Positions 22,226-35,800 of a stretch of DNA of 64,000 bases are shown here, one piece after another. Location: the NCBI GenBank assembly GCA_027943335.1, contig BSBK01000966.1:558001-622000 (forward strand), in the 5' to 3' direction. The notes under the pieces are model-generated. The model did no database searches, was not told the DNA's origin, and was given only the letters and a program-made list of their open reading frames with translations. Made by a program: the position numbers and the translations under genes. How positions within the stretch are numbered: the first letter of the stretch is position 1; each line of letters begins with the position of its first letter. Source of the stretch: Chamaecyparis obtusa. Taxonomy: Eukaryota; Streptophyta; Pinopsida; Cupressales; Cupressaceae.

Positions 22226-23612
22226 ATGGAGAGATACAAGCTTGACAAAACTATTGAGAATCAAAAGATACAAATACAGATGTTTGTGGAACAATATAAA
22301 CAAGCCAAAGAAGAACTAAAGAAATTACTAGTTGAAAGGAAGAACCTTGCAATTCAGGTGAATGAAATCAGTTATCATGAAGAACCTATTGATGAAATAT
22401 TTGATCATATTGGATCAAGCTCTGGAAGCATCTCTGATAGATCTGAAAGCATAATCTTTGATTTATCTGAAAAGAATCAGCATCTATCTGAGCAAGTGAA
22501 AGCACTCCAAATCAGTCATGAATCTCAAATGGTGAGAATGGTGGAAATCATGAACAATGCTAGACAAGTTGAACAAGATTGGAATCTGGCTATTGAAGAC
22601 CGAAAACTGAACAACTTCAAGCAAAAGAAAGTGAAATACAAAGACTCACTGATCGTCACTTCCAAGTATCAAATCAGACGATGACAGTTAATCAAGAAAT
22701 GAACCAAGTAAATGGAGAATTATCAAAAAGACTTGAAGATGTTGCAATACTCAGAGAAGATAATGAAAAACTAAGAAATAAAATAAAGATACAAAAGCAA
22801 CACAATGAAATGATGAAGATAGCTAAGGACAGTTCTAAAAAGATTGATGATTTCTTGACTAATCAGAGGAGATTCAGAAGCAAAACAAGTATAGGCTACA
22901 CTAGTGAAGGAGAATCATGACAACAAGCTAAAAAAGTCAACAACAATCAAATTCAGAAACCTAAAGTGTTGACATGTTATCAATGTGGAAAACTAGGACA
23001 TACATCTAATGTGTGTAGAAGCAAAGCACAAGGTAAACCTCCTATCATTCCTAAATTCAATGGATATTGTTATTATTGAGGTATGTTTGGACATCCAGCT
23101 TATGAATGCAAAGCTAAGAAGAATGAAATTGCTAATAATACTACTAAGGAGAAAATATGCTATACTTGTAATAAGCATGGACACACTGCAAGGCAAAAAT
23201 GAAACAAGTCTGGACACCAAAAGAGAAACTACAATGAAAGCCATATCAAATGAAGAGACAAGGTAACTCATATGTTTGGGATTATAATATATGGACTAAC
23301 TGTAATGTATGTGGTCAGTATGGACATATTGCATAAAACTATTACAGAAAGAGTTGGATTGGACAATCAAGAAATTGGATAAATGCAGGAATGGCATGTA
23401 TGCACTGTCACAAAGTTGGTCATGTAATAAAGAACTGCAGAGACCGAGCACCTAATGAAAACCATATATTTGAGAGTGGATATAACATTGCAAAAATTAC
23501 CAAGTTAAGGAACACAATGTGGAAGAAGGCATCTAACGAGAATACTGAGTCAAGTAACACTGTCGGTGAAACCTCGTCCACTGGATTGGGTGACATTGGT
23601 ACCTCTGCTTAA
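22226..23612 (+). pseudogene. Gag-like coiled-coil protein with CCHC knuckles
   Basis: From ATG 22226 the product is rich in Lys, Glu and Gln, with coiled-coil heptads (FVEQYKQAKEELKKLLVE; GELSKRLEDVAILREDNEKL). A frameshift near 22600 moves the reading to the frame of 22681. Five zinc-knuckle sites follow. Two are intact: CYQCGKLGHTSNVC (22974-23015) and CMHCHKVGHVIKNC (about 23400-23441). Three are degenerate. In the second knuckle a TGA replaces the second Cys, a stop that simple C-to-T decay does not explain. Gag would package element RNA. Confidence 0.8.
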
Positions 23613-24165
23613 GATGACAAAGGTATGTATGGAACTGACATTTTAAATGATCACATTTTACATACAGTTCCTTATATATGATGTACAAATACCAAATTTG
23701 CATGAATAAAGATGCACTATGGTTTATGTGTTATAAGTTTACAAATGTCACAAAGTCGGTAAAAGAAGAAACGTGAGTTGGTTACCCGACAGTAATCACT
23801 ATACAAGGTTAATCAACAACAGTGCAAACCAATGAATAAATTCTATGTTAACCGAGAAAAATAAATTGTAGACATTACCAAGCTGATAGTTGTTTCATAT
23901 CAGAAGTAAGGTCACACATTTAATGCACCAAAGTTTGAGCGAGAATATCAAAAAATCTATAAATACACGAAAACAAAGTTCATTGTTACATTGCGAGTTT
24001 GAAGAATAGAGATTTTACAGAGAAGAGTTCAAGCCCAAGATTTCCAGAAAAGATTCAAAGCTACTATAGATCAAACTGACAACAATTCTTCGACGATAAT
24101 GAGTAAGTTCATCTGCCTACCGAACATTGGTTATCAATTATTTTCCGAAACCCTAGAAATAATTT

Positions 24166-27100
24166 ATGGCATCGACATTGACTGCAAGCAAATCGCAAAA
24201 TAATGAGGAGGAAGTAGAATTAATTGTAGGGGCACATTTTGTCGAGGAGAAATTCAAACCTCATCCCAAGGTCACAGCACAAACAGATGATATGGGCACA
24301 TTTTCTAGTATTCCAGATAGGTTTTTGTTAACAAAAGATGTTAGTGCCTATATTCACTACAAAATTGGTGAAGTATGTGATTTTGAGACCATTGTTGCTT
24401 ATCAACAAGTCTATGGATTGGATGGAAAGATTAAATCCGAATACAAGAAGATTGAGGAGTTAGGGTTATGGTGTTTCACATACTTCCCACAATCCTTCCA
24501 AAATGACTGGATAAGAATTATGCTAAGCATATTTCATGATGGAAAATTCTAGTTAGATAAACCTATTGAGGTCACAAAGAAGATTATCAGTAAGGTTACT
24601 GGGTACCCTATAATCGACAAAGCCAAAGCCTTTCGAAGTTTGTTTCATCCCAACATTGAAAAGAACACTGGAGCTCAATGGGATGGTAGGGCACTGAAAA
24701 TGTCAACTATCAAAGATCCAGTGGTAAAATTTGTAGCTCATGTCATCGGGTACAAGATATTTCAATCTAGTAGACAAAATAGTGTACCCTGCAGCGCTGT
24801 GGACATGGCATATAAAATTGTGAAGAAAGATCACCAGGTAGATCTTGCCGAATTGCTACTACACCAACTGCATGACAATGTGAAGACAATAAAAGAAAAG
24901 AAGTCCAATACATGTAAGTATAGATCACTGCTTCTCTGTATGTTTTTCTATTTGCAAAAATATGTACCAAGTATCGGTAAAGTGAACTGGCAATCGGACA
25001 AACCGATAACTGCACAAATCAGTGAAATGATGAAAAGTCTAGGAGATAACCTAAATAAGGAATTTAATGCACATTTCAAGGAATTTCAAACAAAAATGAA
25101 ACAAAGGAGTAGAATTCCAAGGGAATTAGTAAGTAAATTTGAAGATGACATATGTTTTGTAGTCAGCACAAACCACTCAATGATGAAGGTAGTAGAATCG
25201 AAAACAAAATGGCTAGCACTGATGGGATATGAAATGAATCATGATTTCGCTTTGAAATCTATCAATGCATTGCTGGCATTACCGATAGACATCACTACCA
25301 GTAGGTTTGGTGTATATGAGGAAGCTAAGTCTCAAATCACAACAAACATAGAGATAGGAAAAATGTCTAGAAGAGCGAAGAAAATGAGAAAAGATCTCAC
25401 AGCAAAATATGGAAATGCATTTGACTCACCTAAGGAGTCACCGATTAAAGAAGCAATTGAAGGTTGGCTATAATTGGCTGACAAGCCCTATGATAGTGAG
25501 GAGACCGAGTCAGATAAAGAAAAGGATCACACACTGGTTCCTCCCACAAATGATGAACAAGAAATGCAGCTACTAGAACCTAAAGGAATGAAGACACGTT
25601 CATCAACTACTGCACAATCGACTGAGCAAGTAGAAGTAGTAAAAGCAACAAAAAGAAGAGTAGCTACACCGACACAAAAATATGTTAAGAAAAAGACCAA
25701 GAAAGTAGCTGAGACACTGAAGAAAAATAGGAAATGCATAAGAAGTAAAGAAGATATAGAGGAGACTGACACCGAAAATGATCCTAATCAATTCAAGTTA
25801 GTTCATAATAGGGAAAGTACAATAGAAGAAATAATTGAAGATATAATTGAGAATGGAAATCTTACCGATCCAGGCATAGGCAAATTTGACAAAATGTCAA
25901 TTGAGGACAAGACAAAGCTAGAACATGCTATCGTCCAGATGATGATTAAATTCAAGAGAGTACTAATGGAATTCACATGTTAATTGCCGAAGGAACTTGA
26001 TGAAAAAATAAGTGAGAGATGGGCTATTGCACTAGATACAGAGAAAAGGAAAAGAGAACGGTCACTAAGTCATGTAGCCTCACACTTTAGCTATGCTGTG
26101 GTAAGTGAATACATGACAAAGTATCAGGCTAGATTTCTAGTCAAGAATAGAGCTATGCAAATCATGGATGAGAATGTGGATGATATGGATGTCATATGTG
26201 ATTCTCTATGGACATCAATTTTGAAAGTAGAAGAGAAAGCTGAATAGGACACATTCCTAAAACTGTCTAAGAAGAGACACAATTCAAGAGGTAAAGGTAT
26301 TTTCATCGATGATGACAAAGGAAAGAAAATAAAGGACACCGGTATATCAGTTACCAAGGTAATTGATATCACTAAACAAAAGGAAGAAATCAAAATTTCA
26401 TAGGATGCACTAGATCAAGTAAAGATCCACTTGAAAAAGAAAATTGATGACAATGCACTCATTGAGGACATCACTAGCGGTGATCCTGATGATGAGGATG
26501 ATGAAGATGTGAAAATTGCACCATACAAAGATGATGCATTAGACACTGATAGTGTGTTCACATCTCTATCGGGTGAACTACTTGTACTTATAGAGGAAGT
26601 TGAAATAATTTCACAAGTACAACCCGATGCTTCTCATCCTGAGCAAAATAAAGATACAATTGAGATACAAGCACCTGAGCAACCTGCAGATACAAATGAG
26701 CCTAACAAAATAGAGGCATAGTCTATAGAAACAAAGGAACCAGAAGAAACAAAGTCAACCGAGGTGAACCCACCTGACACTACAACCGAGACTCCCACAC
26801 CATCTACCGAGGAGCAGAAGAAGGATGATACAGTGTCAATTGGGAAAGATACTCTGAAAAGTGAAGAAAAATCTATTGTCATAAGTGAGAAGAAGTCACC
26901 TCTTGCACTAAAGAAGAAGAAGAAGAAAGAAAAAGGGCCGGTCACCATTGATAAAGTTATCATTATACCAGAATGTGACCCAAGAACCCTAAGCCCCGAG
27001 GAACTAAGTAGATATGGGGAATTATGTTCAAGGAAAGTGGCACAAGAGAAGTTAAGGCAAGAACACAAACGTAAAGAAGTGTTAAATGATGTGAGGGATA

Positions 27101-27675
27101 TTCTGCAACAAATAGTACTGAAAAAAATATTGATGAGAATACTCCCATCTTAGACCAACTTGCCACACTCGCCGACAAAATCAATGCCCCTGATACAGAT
27201 GTAGACAAAATAATAGAAGAATGAGCATAATCAAAGATTCAAAACAAATTGGCAGAAAGGATTAGCATAGAAGTGGCACTGAACAAGGTAAAATTATCTG
27301 AGGTCATTACCGAGGTAAAATCTATTACCCAGATAATCTATCAATTTCTCATCAAGCTTTGTACTTCAAACACCTTCACTGTAGAAGTCAGTGAAAAGAT
27401 AAAAGGTTTAGAAGCAGAGATGCAGTTGAGTACACAAGTAGCTATCGCCGAGCCAACAAAAAGAACTCATCCCTTTCCTAAAATTTTTTGAAGCACACAT
27501 TGTCAAAGCTGAACAACTTGTGGCAACACTAGAGATTTCAGTGTTGGATAATATCTTTGACATGCATGCACAAGTCGGTCTTGATCATATTGCTCTTACC
27601 ATCTTGAAAGAGGAATGGGAAAACCTCTTGGAGTCTATAAAGAAAACCCATCAAAACATTTTTGATAAGATGTAA
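24166..27675 (+). pseudogene. Long non-pol ORF of unknown function (about 1,100 codons)
   Basis: One frame from ATG 24166 to about 27153 is interrupted by six stops (about 24550, 25471, 25981, 26245, 26401 and 26719), each TAG or TAA where Gln would fit, with the frame unchanged after each. Two small frameshifts in A- or T-runs then carry it to a TAA at about 27673. The N-terminal 300 residues (GLWCFTYFPQSFQNDWIR, GAQWDGRALKMSTIKDPVVKF, SAVDMAYKIVKKDHQVDLAELLL) resemble a domain I recall from other plant retroelement ORFs (putative plant transposon protein type; tentative). The rest is acidic and lysine-rich, low-complexity and probably disordered. There is no enzyme motif. It occupies the place of pol. 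Confidence 0.7.
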
Positions 27676-27900
27676 GTATACATTATATATTTTTTTTGCA
27701 TTTGGCATTATTATCAAAAAGGGGGAAACCATGCATATGCCAAATGAGTATACTTTGATATGCATATTTCATACTATCGAGAGCATGCACTGAGGGGGAG
27801 TACTTTGTACTTAGAAACTTTTATGGATATGTATATGGTGGAGACATAAGGAATATATAAAAACATTTTGTCTATATACATTCAAAGTTTTGATACTAAT

Positions 27901-27915
27901 GCCAAAGGGGGAGAT
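27901..27915 (+). other. Polypurine tract
   Basis: GCCAAAGGGGGAGAT immediately before the 3' LTR; primes plus-strand synthesis. Confidence 0.8.
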
Positions 27916-29143
27916 TGTTAATCTCTATTGAGCATTTAAGGTTGTCATTAGTATCAAAGGATAGTAAACAGGTCGGTTGGTTACTTATATTGAGTTGGCC
28001 GGTAACTAGAAGTGAGACAGAGCAGTTGGTAAAGCCTTTACACCGATCATCACACTGTTTACCAAGCACCAGTGATACCGACACCAACATTCAGTAAACA
28101 CTGAGCATCACAGTATACACTGAGTAGATTATACAGTGTTTACCGATGATCATAGAAAATGACATAGTAATCTTAAATGGCACATTCTTCTATGCAAATG
28201 GTTACAAGAGATTGTAAAATAGTTTACCAAGATTGAGGAGCATTTATTGTAAAAGATACTCATTAAATGTAATGTTTATCTTCTTTGTAATAGTTGATCT
28301 AGGTAATTTTGCACTGTAGATTTTAGGGTTATGATTATTCTTGTAACCTAATTGTTGCTAAGGCGAAAAAAATAGAACACTATATATTTTGTATGTTTGC
28401 ACCATTTTATAAGGTTAATGAACTAATATATATGAATCATGGAGCACTTGAAGAAATTTCCCATCTTCAAGACAATCAGTTTACCGAGCAGAACAGAGCA
28501 CAGAGGATATCAAATTGAGCAAAATCAGAGAAGGCTACCAAGCAAAATAGAGTAGAGAACCATCATAGATAAGGTGATATTTTGATGAGCACTTATAGAT
28601 CTGTTTTAGACAATTGAGTTGTCAACTAGCAGATACTTGCCTATTACTTTCTAACAATTGTGATAGAGTTTTTGATAAATCTCTTAACAGAGTAGACTTA
28701 ACAGTCTTATGTAAATCTCTTAACCGCATACACACTTCATTAGTGTTGTTTAAATCCTATAACTAGGTAGATCTAGCTGATCTAACATGTTACTCCTAAT
28801 AGGGTAAGATCACCAGAAGTGATCAAAACTTGTAACCTTAATAGGAAAACCTTTTCTATCTGCAGTAGTGAAAAATTTGTGGGTGTCATCCCCACCGTAG
28901 TTTTTACCTTCTTACAAGGGTTTCTGCGTAACCAAAATACTTGTGTTATGTGATTGTCATATTGATTTCATGTTGTTTACTTTCTTAAGTTAACTAGATG
29001 ATTGATTTACACAATTATATTCAAGTTATTTTGATCGGTTATCACAAGTATTCAGTTATAGATCTGAAAGGTTTTGCAAGTAAAGTTTTGAAGGCACTGA
29101 TTCACCCCTCCCCTCTCAGTACCCATCTCTCCTAATTCCAACA
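27916..29143 (+). repeat. 3' LTR (1228 bp) of the nested element
   Basis: Pairs with 20934-22161 over its full length. Followed by TSD ATAAC. Confidence 0.92.
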
Positions 29144-29148
29144 ATAAC

Positions 29149-31569
29149 TAGTACTAGGATGAATTGATCAACTTCGGTGATGATGATGGTTCAATTAATA
29201 GTAACACTAAAGGGAGAGGAAAATCAAAAGAAAAAATTGATGGTCAATGGGAGATGTCGAGGAGATTTAAATTTGATTGGGCGGAAAAGTATCCATTCAT
29301 TGAACCCGTGGACAATCCAATTGTAGGTGAGTCACCAGTAGAATGCAGATGTATGATTTTTAGTTGGAAGTATAAAAAGGAAAAGCGGTTACAGCTTAAA
29401 CTAGACACCATAGAGAAACATGTTGGTAAGGTTTACGAAACCTCAACTATAGATGGAAAGGAAATAAAAGTGGTAAGATATAAAACAAAGGAATAATGTC
29501 AACATAAAAGAAATGCTAAGGAATATTATTTGTTTCAAAAATTTAAGATGAAGCTTGGTGAAGTTCAAGGCTCTATTAATGCTATTTTTGCAAAAGCAAG
29601 TAAAGTAGAAGAATGCAGAAAAGCTGTTCAATTAAGTAATGTTTTCCTTATTTTGAGCAGAGGGCATCCAATGATAGACTATCCAGAAATGAGTGGTTTG
29701 TTATACTTTCTGAAAGTTCCTAACTATCCTGTCACTCATTGGTCAATAAACAGTGGATGGGAATTGGCAAGTTGTAATGCCCAGGTTGAAATAGAGGATG
29801 TATAGAGAAAAATAAAAGAGTCAACTTTTATTGCATTGTCCTTAGATGAAGTTACGGTAATAGATAATATGTTGTGGGTATGCATGCATGTTTATACTAG
29901 ACAGAATACTGTCTACCATCCACATCTACTAACTATTGCAAAATTGAGGGACAATGCGACATCAGAAACTTTATTTCAAATAGTAAAGAGCCATTTAATT
30001 GAATATGGAGCTATGGATGAATTGACAATAGTGAAGAAGTTGATCTGTGTTGGAGCAGATGGAGCTTCAGTAATGCAAGGTCAAAGGAATGGTCTTTGCA
30101 CAAAGATGTAGGATTCTTGTTCACCATATGTTGTTGGCATTCACTATATGGCCCACAGGATGAATCTTGCTTTTAGAGTTATGAAGAAGTTTCCTTTAGT
30201 AAACAAGGTTGAAGATTTAGTAAGAGAGTTGTACTCATATTTTTGTCGAAGTCCCAAATGTTTTAGGGAATTTCAACACTTTGCTGATGGAATTACCAAT
30301 GGAAACAAGCTTCTTAAAGATGTTGATACCAGATGGATCTCTTTGGATGGACCAACGCATTGAGTTTTTTTCAAATATCAATCTTTGATTGGACCGATGT
30401 ACAAAAATCGGGACAATGCAGAAAATCAGAGATGTGGTGACCTACTTCATAGGTTAAGCAATATAGAGACACTTTTGACTTTAGCATCTTTTCTTCCCAT
30501 GCTAGAAGAAATAACATTCATTATGAAAAAATCTTAGCAAAGAGCCATGTATATTGCAGAATATGCTTACTTGTGTAAAATGTCATGCCAAGCCCTCGAT
30601 AGTCTCTATCGAAATGACCTAAATTTATCCGATGAAAGATTTAATCACTGGCAGAAACTAACAGATTTGGACAATCCTGATAATTATTTAAAGATCATTG
30701 AAAATGGGGATTTATGTGTTTGTGTAAGGGGATTTTAGATACCAATGTACTATAGTGCCCCAAAGAAGCGAGCTAGAAGAGTTACAAGGGAAAAGTTTAC
30801 CAAGATCGTCGAGTCTATAGCAGGTAATGCAAGGAACATAGCCTTTAAAGTTTCCTTTGAAATAAGATCTTGATTCCCATATGAAGAACTGCTTGAGGTC
30901 ATGGCAATTGTTTTTCCTCAATATTGGTCCTTAAACTCTAAGGAAGATTATCGTAATAGGCTATTGAGTTTGATAAAGGAATTTTGCAAATTTGTAGAAT
31001 TCAATGGAGTGACTATCAATGGAATTTTAGATGAGGGTCTTCTTAGACAGCAATCAGGCACTTTCGTAAAGACTATGAAGCATCAATATCAATTAATGCA
31101 TAACCGACATGAAGAGGGCTCAACAACAAGGCTTTGGATAGAACTAAACTAGAGCACAATGTTGCGTGAAGAAATTTTAGAGTTCTTCAAGCTTGCTGAT
31201 CTATGTCAAACCATGATATTGGGTTTAGTAGAGGATGAGAGAGTTTTCAATGCTTTGGGATTCCTAAAATCAAAGCTAAGAAACAAACTAGACAAGACTT
31301 TGGAAACATGCTTGAGGGTCTACACATCTAGGGATGATGTCAATACTTTTCCTTATCAAAAAACAATGGAAATCTGGAAGAAAAGATGCAAAAGAAGAGG
31401 GTTGGGAAACACCATTAACCAATCTCCGATAGCGACTCTGAGTGGGACAAGTACAGGTGGTGATAGGAGTCATAGAAGCGGAGGTCAGAGTGAAGAAGAC
31501 ACAAATGAAAAAATGAAGAGAACAATGAAGGAACTAGAATACCAGAATTGGATGATGATGATGACATAG
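29149..31569 (+). pseudogene. hAT transposase, main part
   Basis: A single frame with stops at about 29494, 29803, 30109, 30361, 30535 and later. It encodes hAT-like blocks: LSDERFNHWQKL-type helices, IALSLDEVTVIDN (first catalytic Asp region), LICVGADGASVMQGQRNGLCTKM (second), YVVGIHYMAHRMNLAF, KVEDLVRELYSYFCRSPKCF and KLLKDVDTRWISLDG. These are typical of plant and animal hAT transposases related to the DUF4371/C17orf113 type. Most stops replace a likely Gln or Arg: KM-stop-DS, TH-stop-VF (TGA), KS-stop-QRAM. The C-terminal part is more decayed. It would cut and paste the element but cannot be functional here. Confidence 0.85.
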
Positions 31570-32001
31570 AGATGAATTGGAAAATTTAGGAAATTTTGTG
31601 CTAAATTAGCAGTAGCAATCAATAGGTATTTTTTGAACTTATTAACTACTATATCCTATCATTCAATGTTCATTTTAGAAAAGAAAGAATGTATTATGTT
31701 TCATCATTAAAATTTGAGAATAAAGAGTATTATTACTATAGAGTGTAGTTTGGATTGTATCATCAATGATCATTCATATTTGAATTTGAAATTCTTGAAT
31801 GAAATTTTGTATTCCAATAGCATATAACAGAGTAAATCAACTAAGAATAACTAAATAAAATAGAGTAACTCAACATACATTGAATTAGAAAACATGAAAA
31901 TTAGATAGAGCACAATTTGTTTTGTATTCATTTGCAATATATTATAATTTACAGTAGTTCAAAATTTAGAGCAATCTTTGTAGGCCAGTCCAAACATCCT
32001 C
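31570..32001. other. AT-rich spacer
   Basis: Between the hAT stop and the 3' end of the minus-strand gene. No TIR-like sequence could be paired with the hAT 5' side. Confidence 0.35.
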
Positions 32002-35000
32002 TTATGGAATAACAATTTTTTTCATAGTATAGTCACACTCTTGCAACTTCGTTAGCAATTCATATTTGGAAGTGTGACTTGACAACACTGTTGCTTCTAT
32101 AACTCCATTCAAAGTTCTCACTGGTTTGATGAAATCCATGAATGTATCAGGAGATATATTTGTAGGAAGAAAGCGTAAATCAATATTTATTTTGTCCTGC
32201 AACCTTATTTTGTAATATTCTCTTCCAATGAAGTTATTTGCGTCAAATCCCATAGGCAAACCAAGAATTTCCATATTCACTTTCCTTTGTTCCATCTTTG
32301 TGATCTTCTGCTTAGCTTTGTCATCCAATTCCTATGCCTCCCATAACTTCTCACATTTTTGAATGATACTTGATACCTTTACTGAGGCATCAAGGTCATT
32401 GCTAATTCTCTTGTTTGATAGATAACTATCACTCTTACTGTAGAGTTGTTGCATAATATCTTTTGCTTTCTTTTCTTTCTTGACAACATCCATGTTCTGT
32501 TCAATGCTCTTATGGAGCTTCAAATAACATACTCTCATACTTTGAAGCATTTCCAACCACTCAAACAAGCTATTAGACATCACGAATATTTGGCCCCAAA
32601 TGTGTTCTTTTGCAATCTTCACTAAATTATTACTAGTATTTGTTAAAGTTTGAATTGTATTATTGGCATTCTTTAGTTCTTCTGCCATTTTTTCACAATT
32701 CTTTTTCTCTTCCACTGCTTTGTGTTCCCAATGATTGGCTTTATCCCCCTAAGAGTCCAATTTCTTTTATAATTCCCAGTTGGAAACAACATTACTCTCC
32801 ATGATTTTAAATAATTTTTCTGAACTGACTCTTTCTTCCTCTAGTTTTATACTAATTTCTACCAATTTTCCCCTCAGTGCCTTCAGCTCTGCCTGCTCCT
32901 GTTCCTTCATTATTGCCTCTGCATATTCCTAGTTTGTATCTGCTGATGTAGAGGTCAATTTTTTAATCTTTTTCTATAAATCTTTCAAACTATTCTCTGA
33001 AGCTTTCTTTTTTTCTTTTTCATTGCCAATGTCTGCCCGTGGCTTTTCTATATTTTTCTCGAGCTTTCTTCTCTCTTTCCAGCTTTAGCAGTGCAGTGTA
33101 GACCACTTGGTTTGTAGACTTTGACACATTGATTTTGCCAACATTTTAACTTTGGAAAAATCCATTTGGAGAGTGCTAACTTGAAATTCAGACAGATCTA
33201 TCTGACTCTCTAGTGGGTTTCCATCTTTATTTGGTGGAATAACAACCATGAACTCCATCATGTCTCTTTTTGGGTCATATATTGGTAAAACCCTATTGGA
33301 TGTAGGTTGTTCGTCTACAATAGCATTAAGGGCACCAGTCTGCAATGTCTTCTTTATTTCCTTATTCTTGGTTCTTGTTTCTGCAAATTTATTATAGAAA
33401 TCTTTGAAATAAAAATCTGGTGTTGTAGAAGGATTTGAATGTTTGAAAGGTGAACCAGAGGAAGAGCTTTCAATGCTTATTGATCTTACTAATGCTCTTT
33501 GAGGATTTAAACTTCTAGAGGGTTTTGCTGAACCTGAAACTATAAATAGTTCTTTAGGATTGAATGTCATTGTTGTCATTGTTCTAGAAGCGGAAAGCTT
33601 TTGCTTCTTGACACTATCTTCTTCTATGGGATTCTATGTAGATTCTAGTGGCCTCTTTAGAGAGGGAACTTGTTTTATAAGTTGCCTAGTCCCACTGGCA
33701 CCAGTGCCACTACCAAACCCACTAGAAGTACTAGTAGATTCAAACCCAAGGCCTGCACCATGATCATAAGCAATTTTTTCTATCTCAATTGTATTCTAGA
33801 CACCTTCTCCCGTGGGACCCAAACCATCACCTTTATAACCCATTTTTTCTACAATGATTGCCCATTTTCTATATACTTTTTTTCGGTCCTCACTAGTTCC
33901 ACTTTGACTCCTAGTCCCTAGAGTAAATGCAATTGGTGGATTATTATCCTCAGTGTCTAGATTATCATCCTCACTATCATATGCCATGTTAGGATGCTCC
34001 AAAATCTGTAATTTGCTAAAATCTATATCCTCATCTATTTCATCTAGATCTTCACTGGTCTTTGGTTCACCAAGATCCTTTCTCATACTCCAAAAATCAT
34101 TCATTTTCATTCTAGTCCATTTTCTATCCTTACAAGCTTCTGCTATTCTCTTTGGTATTTTTATGTTTGATGGATGAGAAGCTTTTTCATAGAAATTGTA
34201 GGACATCCTAGGATGTACAATGCCCTGGTTTATTGTTGTCATAATTTGTGATGACAACTATTGAACTAAAATTTTTTCCTCGCCAAAAACTTTCTCCATC
34301 TCTTTTGTAACGTCATCCCAGCTATCCTTGTTTTTCAACTTCTCTAGCAATGGTTTACTTTCATGTTGAAATAAGTGTGCAGAGTTCTTATTAGCAACAA
34401 GCATTGTTTGAATGATGTTGAGTGGATCATACTTGCAGTACCACTATAAATCAAATTGAAAAGTATCTAATTTTTTTTTTCCACTTTGAATGCCTTTCTC
34501 TCAAATGTTAACCCTCCAATTGAGAAAGGTAAGGAAGGGAATATGCTCTTCTTCGATTGGCCAACAAAGAGTCTATCTATGCTCTCTAGTTGTACTACAT
34601 ATTCTACTGCAAACACCCCATCTGTCACATGCATTGGAAGTTTGTGGGGTTGCAGTTTTGATCCATAAAACCTTAGCACAGTGTATTCTTCCATTAAGTA
34701 CCAGTCAACCAATTGAATTGTGCTTCCAAGTTGGATACAATACCTACATGAAGTAGACAATTTGGGCATTGGATTGCTTGTTATTTTTTTGTACAATGGT
34801 GCCAAAAAGAAGTCTACAAAATTATTGTAATTACTTCTGTTATCATACATTCTTATCTGAGGTGTCCAATTATATATTGGAGTACCTATCCCCCTCTGAA
34901 ATTCAAGCTTGTTGCCACTGCTCATTAATATTGCAGCATGCTTGGCTAGCAGAAGATAGCACAAGTAGGTTGTGAACCTAAATGTCTTAGAATTGCCTCT

Positions 35001-35800
35001 TTTAATCAATGCTAATTGTTCTTGCATCGATTGAACCACGTGTCCAACAAAATTATATCTTACTAGTTCATTGACACAATGGATATCTCAAATGAATTGA
35101 AGAATGCTAGCACCCACTTCCCTATTGTTTTCTTGTCCTCGGCAAAATGCTAGAGAGGATATAGTATCCTGAACCCATGATAAAAAAAATGTTAAAATCA
35201 TAAGGAGGCTTATGGTTCTCACCCAATGAAGCCTTTGCCTCTATAACTATTAGACCCTTTATAAATGAATCTTTTGCATTTGGCAGGATTGCCTTATATT
35301 TCTCTACCAACAATCCCAGGTCAATATGGACATTACAGTTTTGTCAGTCAAACCCTAGGTCTAGAAAACTGAGAAATTCTTCCTGAGTTATTAATAAAAT
35401 TTCTTCTTGATTTTTTTATTCACAATTGCTTTTCTTTCTTCATCATAATTTTTTTCACAAATCAAGACAATTTCTGGGCAAGGGAAAACTTCAGGTAACA
35501 ACATGTGACCCAAACCAACATCCTACGAAGCAACTTTATTGGTTTTTGCACCTATCACTAGGTTAAATTTTATAAAATGAAACCTCTTTGGCCTAGTTGC
35601 CTTATTGCACAATGTATGTTTAGTTGCTATAACTCTCCTTTCACCATCGATAACAAGATCATAAACATTGTGATACTCATCAGTGAAACCATGGATTTCT
35701 TGTAGTTTTCTTCAGTCTATTAAAGTTTTCCCATCTACTTGCCCTTGGCCTTGAGTTTTCACTTTCCCCAATGTTCTTCAAAAGAATGAAAAAACACAGA
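32002..35800 (-). pseudogene. Unrecognised G-patch / coiled-coil protein gene, decayed
   Basis: A minus-strand coding unit of about 1,200 codons ends at 32002. Read from its N-terminal side: a segment with DLVIDGERRVIATKHTL and VGLGHMLLPEVFPCPEIV (about 35680-35440), a segment with LLVEKYKAILPNAKDSFIKG (about 35330), a globular part (35039-34467), then after a shift in an A10 run LVANKNSAHLFQHESKPLL (about 34400). An acidic stretch follows, then a G-patch-like motif (IIVEKMGYKGDGLG, about 33840-33800), a Ser-rich linker, and a long Lys/Glu coiled coil (about 33080-32350). The final domain contains ILGLPMGFDANNFIG. At least a dozen in-frame stops occur, nearly all TAG or TAA at positions where Gln fits, with the same frame on both sides. 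I do not recognise the family. G-patches bind nucleic acid or activate DEAH helicases in known proteins; a role here is inference. Confidence 0.62.

Larger units (their letters stand above)
20934..29143 (+). mobile_element. Copia-like LTR retrotransposon lacking recognisable pol, nested in hAT
   Basis: Two 1228-bp LTRs (20934-22161 and 27916-29143) start TGTTAATCTC and end AATTCCAACA. The element is flanked by TSD ATAAC. A PBS follows the 5' LTR and a polypurine tract precedes the 3' LTR. The internal 5.75 kb encodes a coiled-coil, zinc-knuckle Gag-like protein and a long ORF of unknown function. No protease, integrase, RT or RNase H motif is seen, so it probably moved using enzymes of another element. 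Confidence 0.9.
20645..31569 (+). mobile_element. hAT-superfamily transposon, coding region split by a nested LTR element
   Basis: The transposase gene starts at ATG 20645, is interrupted at 20933/29149 by the LTR element (TSD ATAAC at 20929-20933 and 29144-29148), and resumes to 31569. Removing the insert and one TSD copy keeps the reading frame (QVNN then stop-Y-stop-DELINFG). The TIRs of the hAT element were not found, so the coordinates mark the coding span only. Confidence 0.82.

Noticed and set aside
32002..35800. Non-standard genetic code in which TAG/TAA mean Gln (as in some algae and ciliates)
   Set aside because: The intact polyprotein at 42365-49078 ends with a normal TAA, other frames are broken by TGA as well, and the host is a land plant. 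Deamination of CAG/CAA is simpler.
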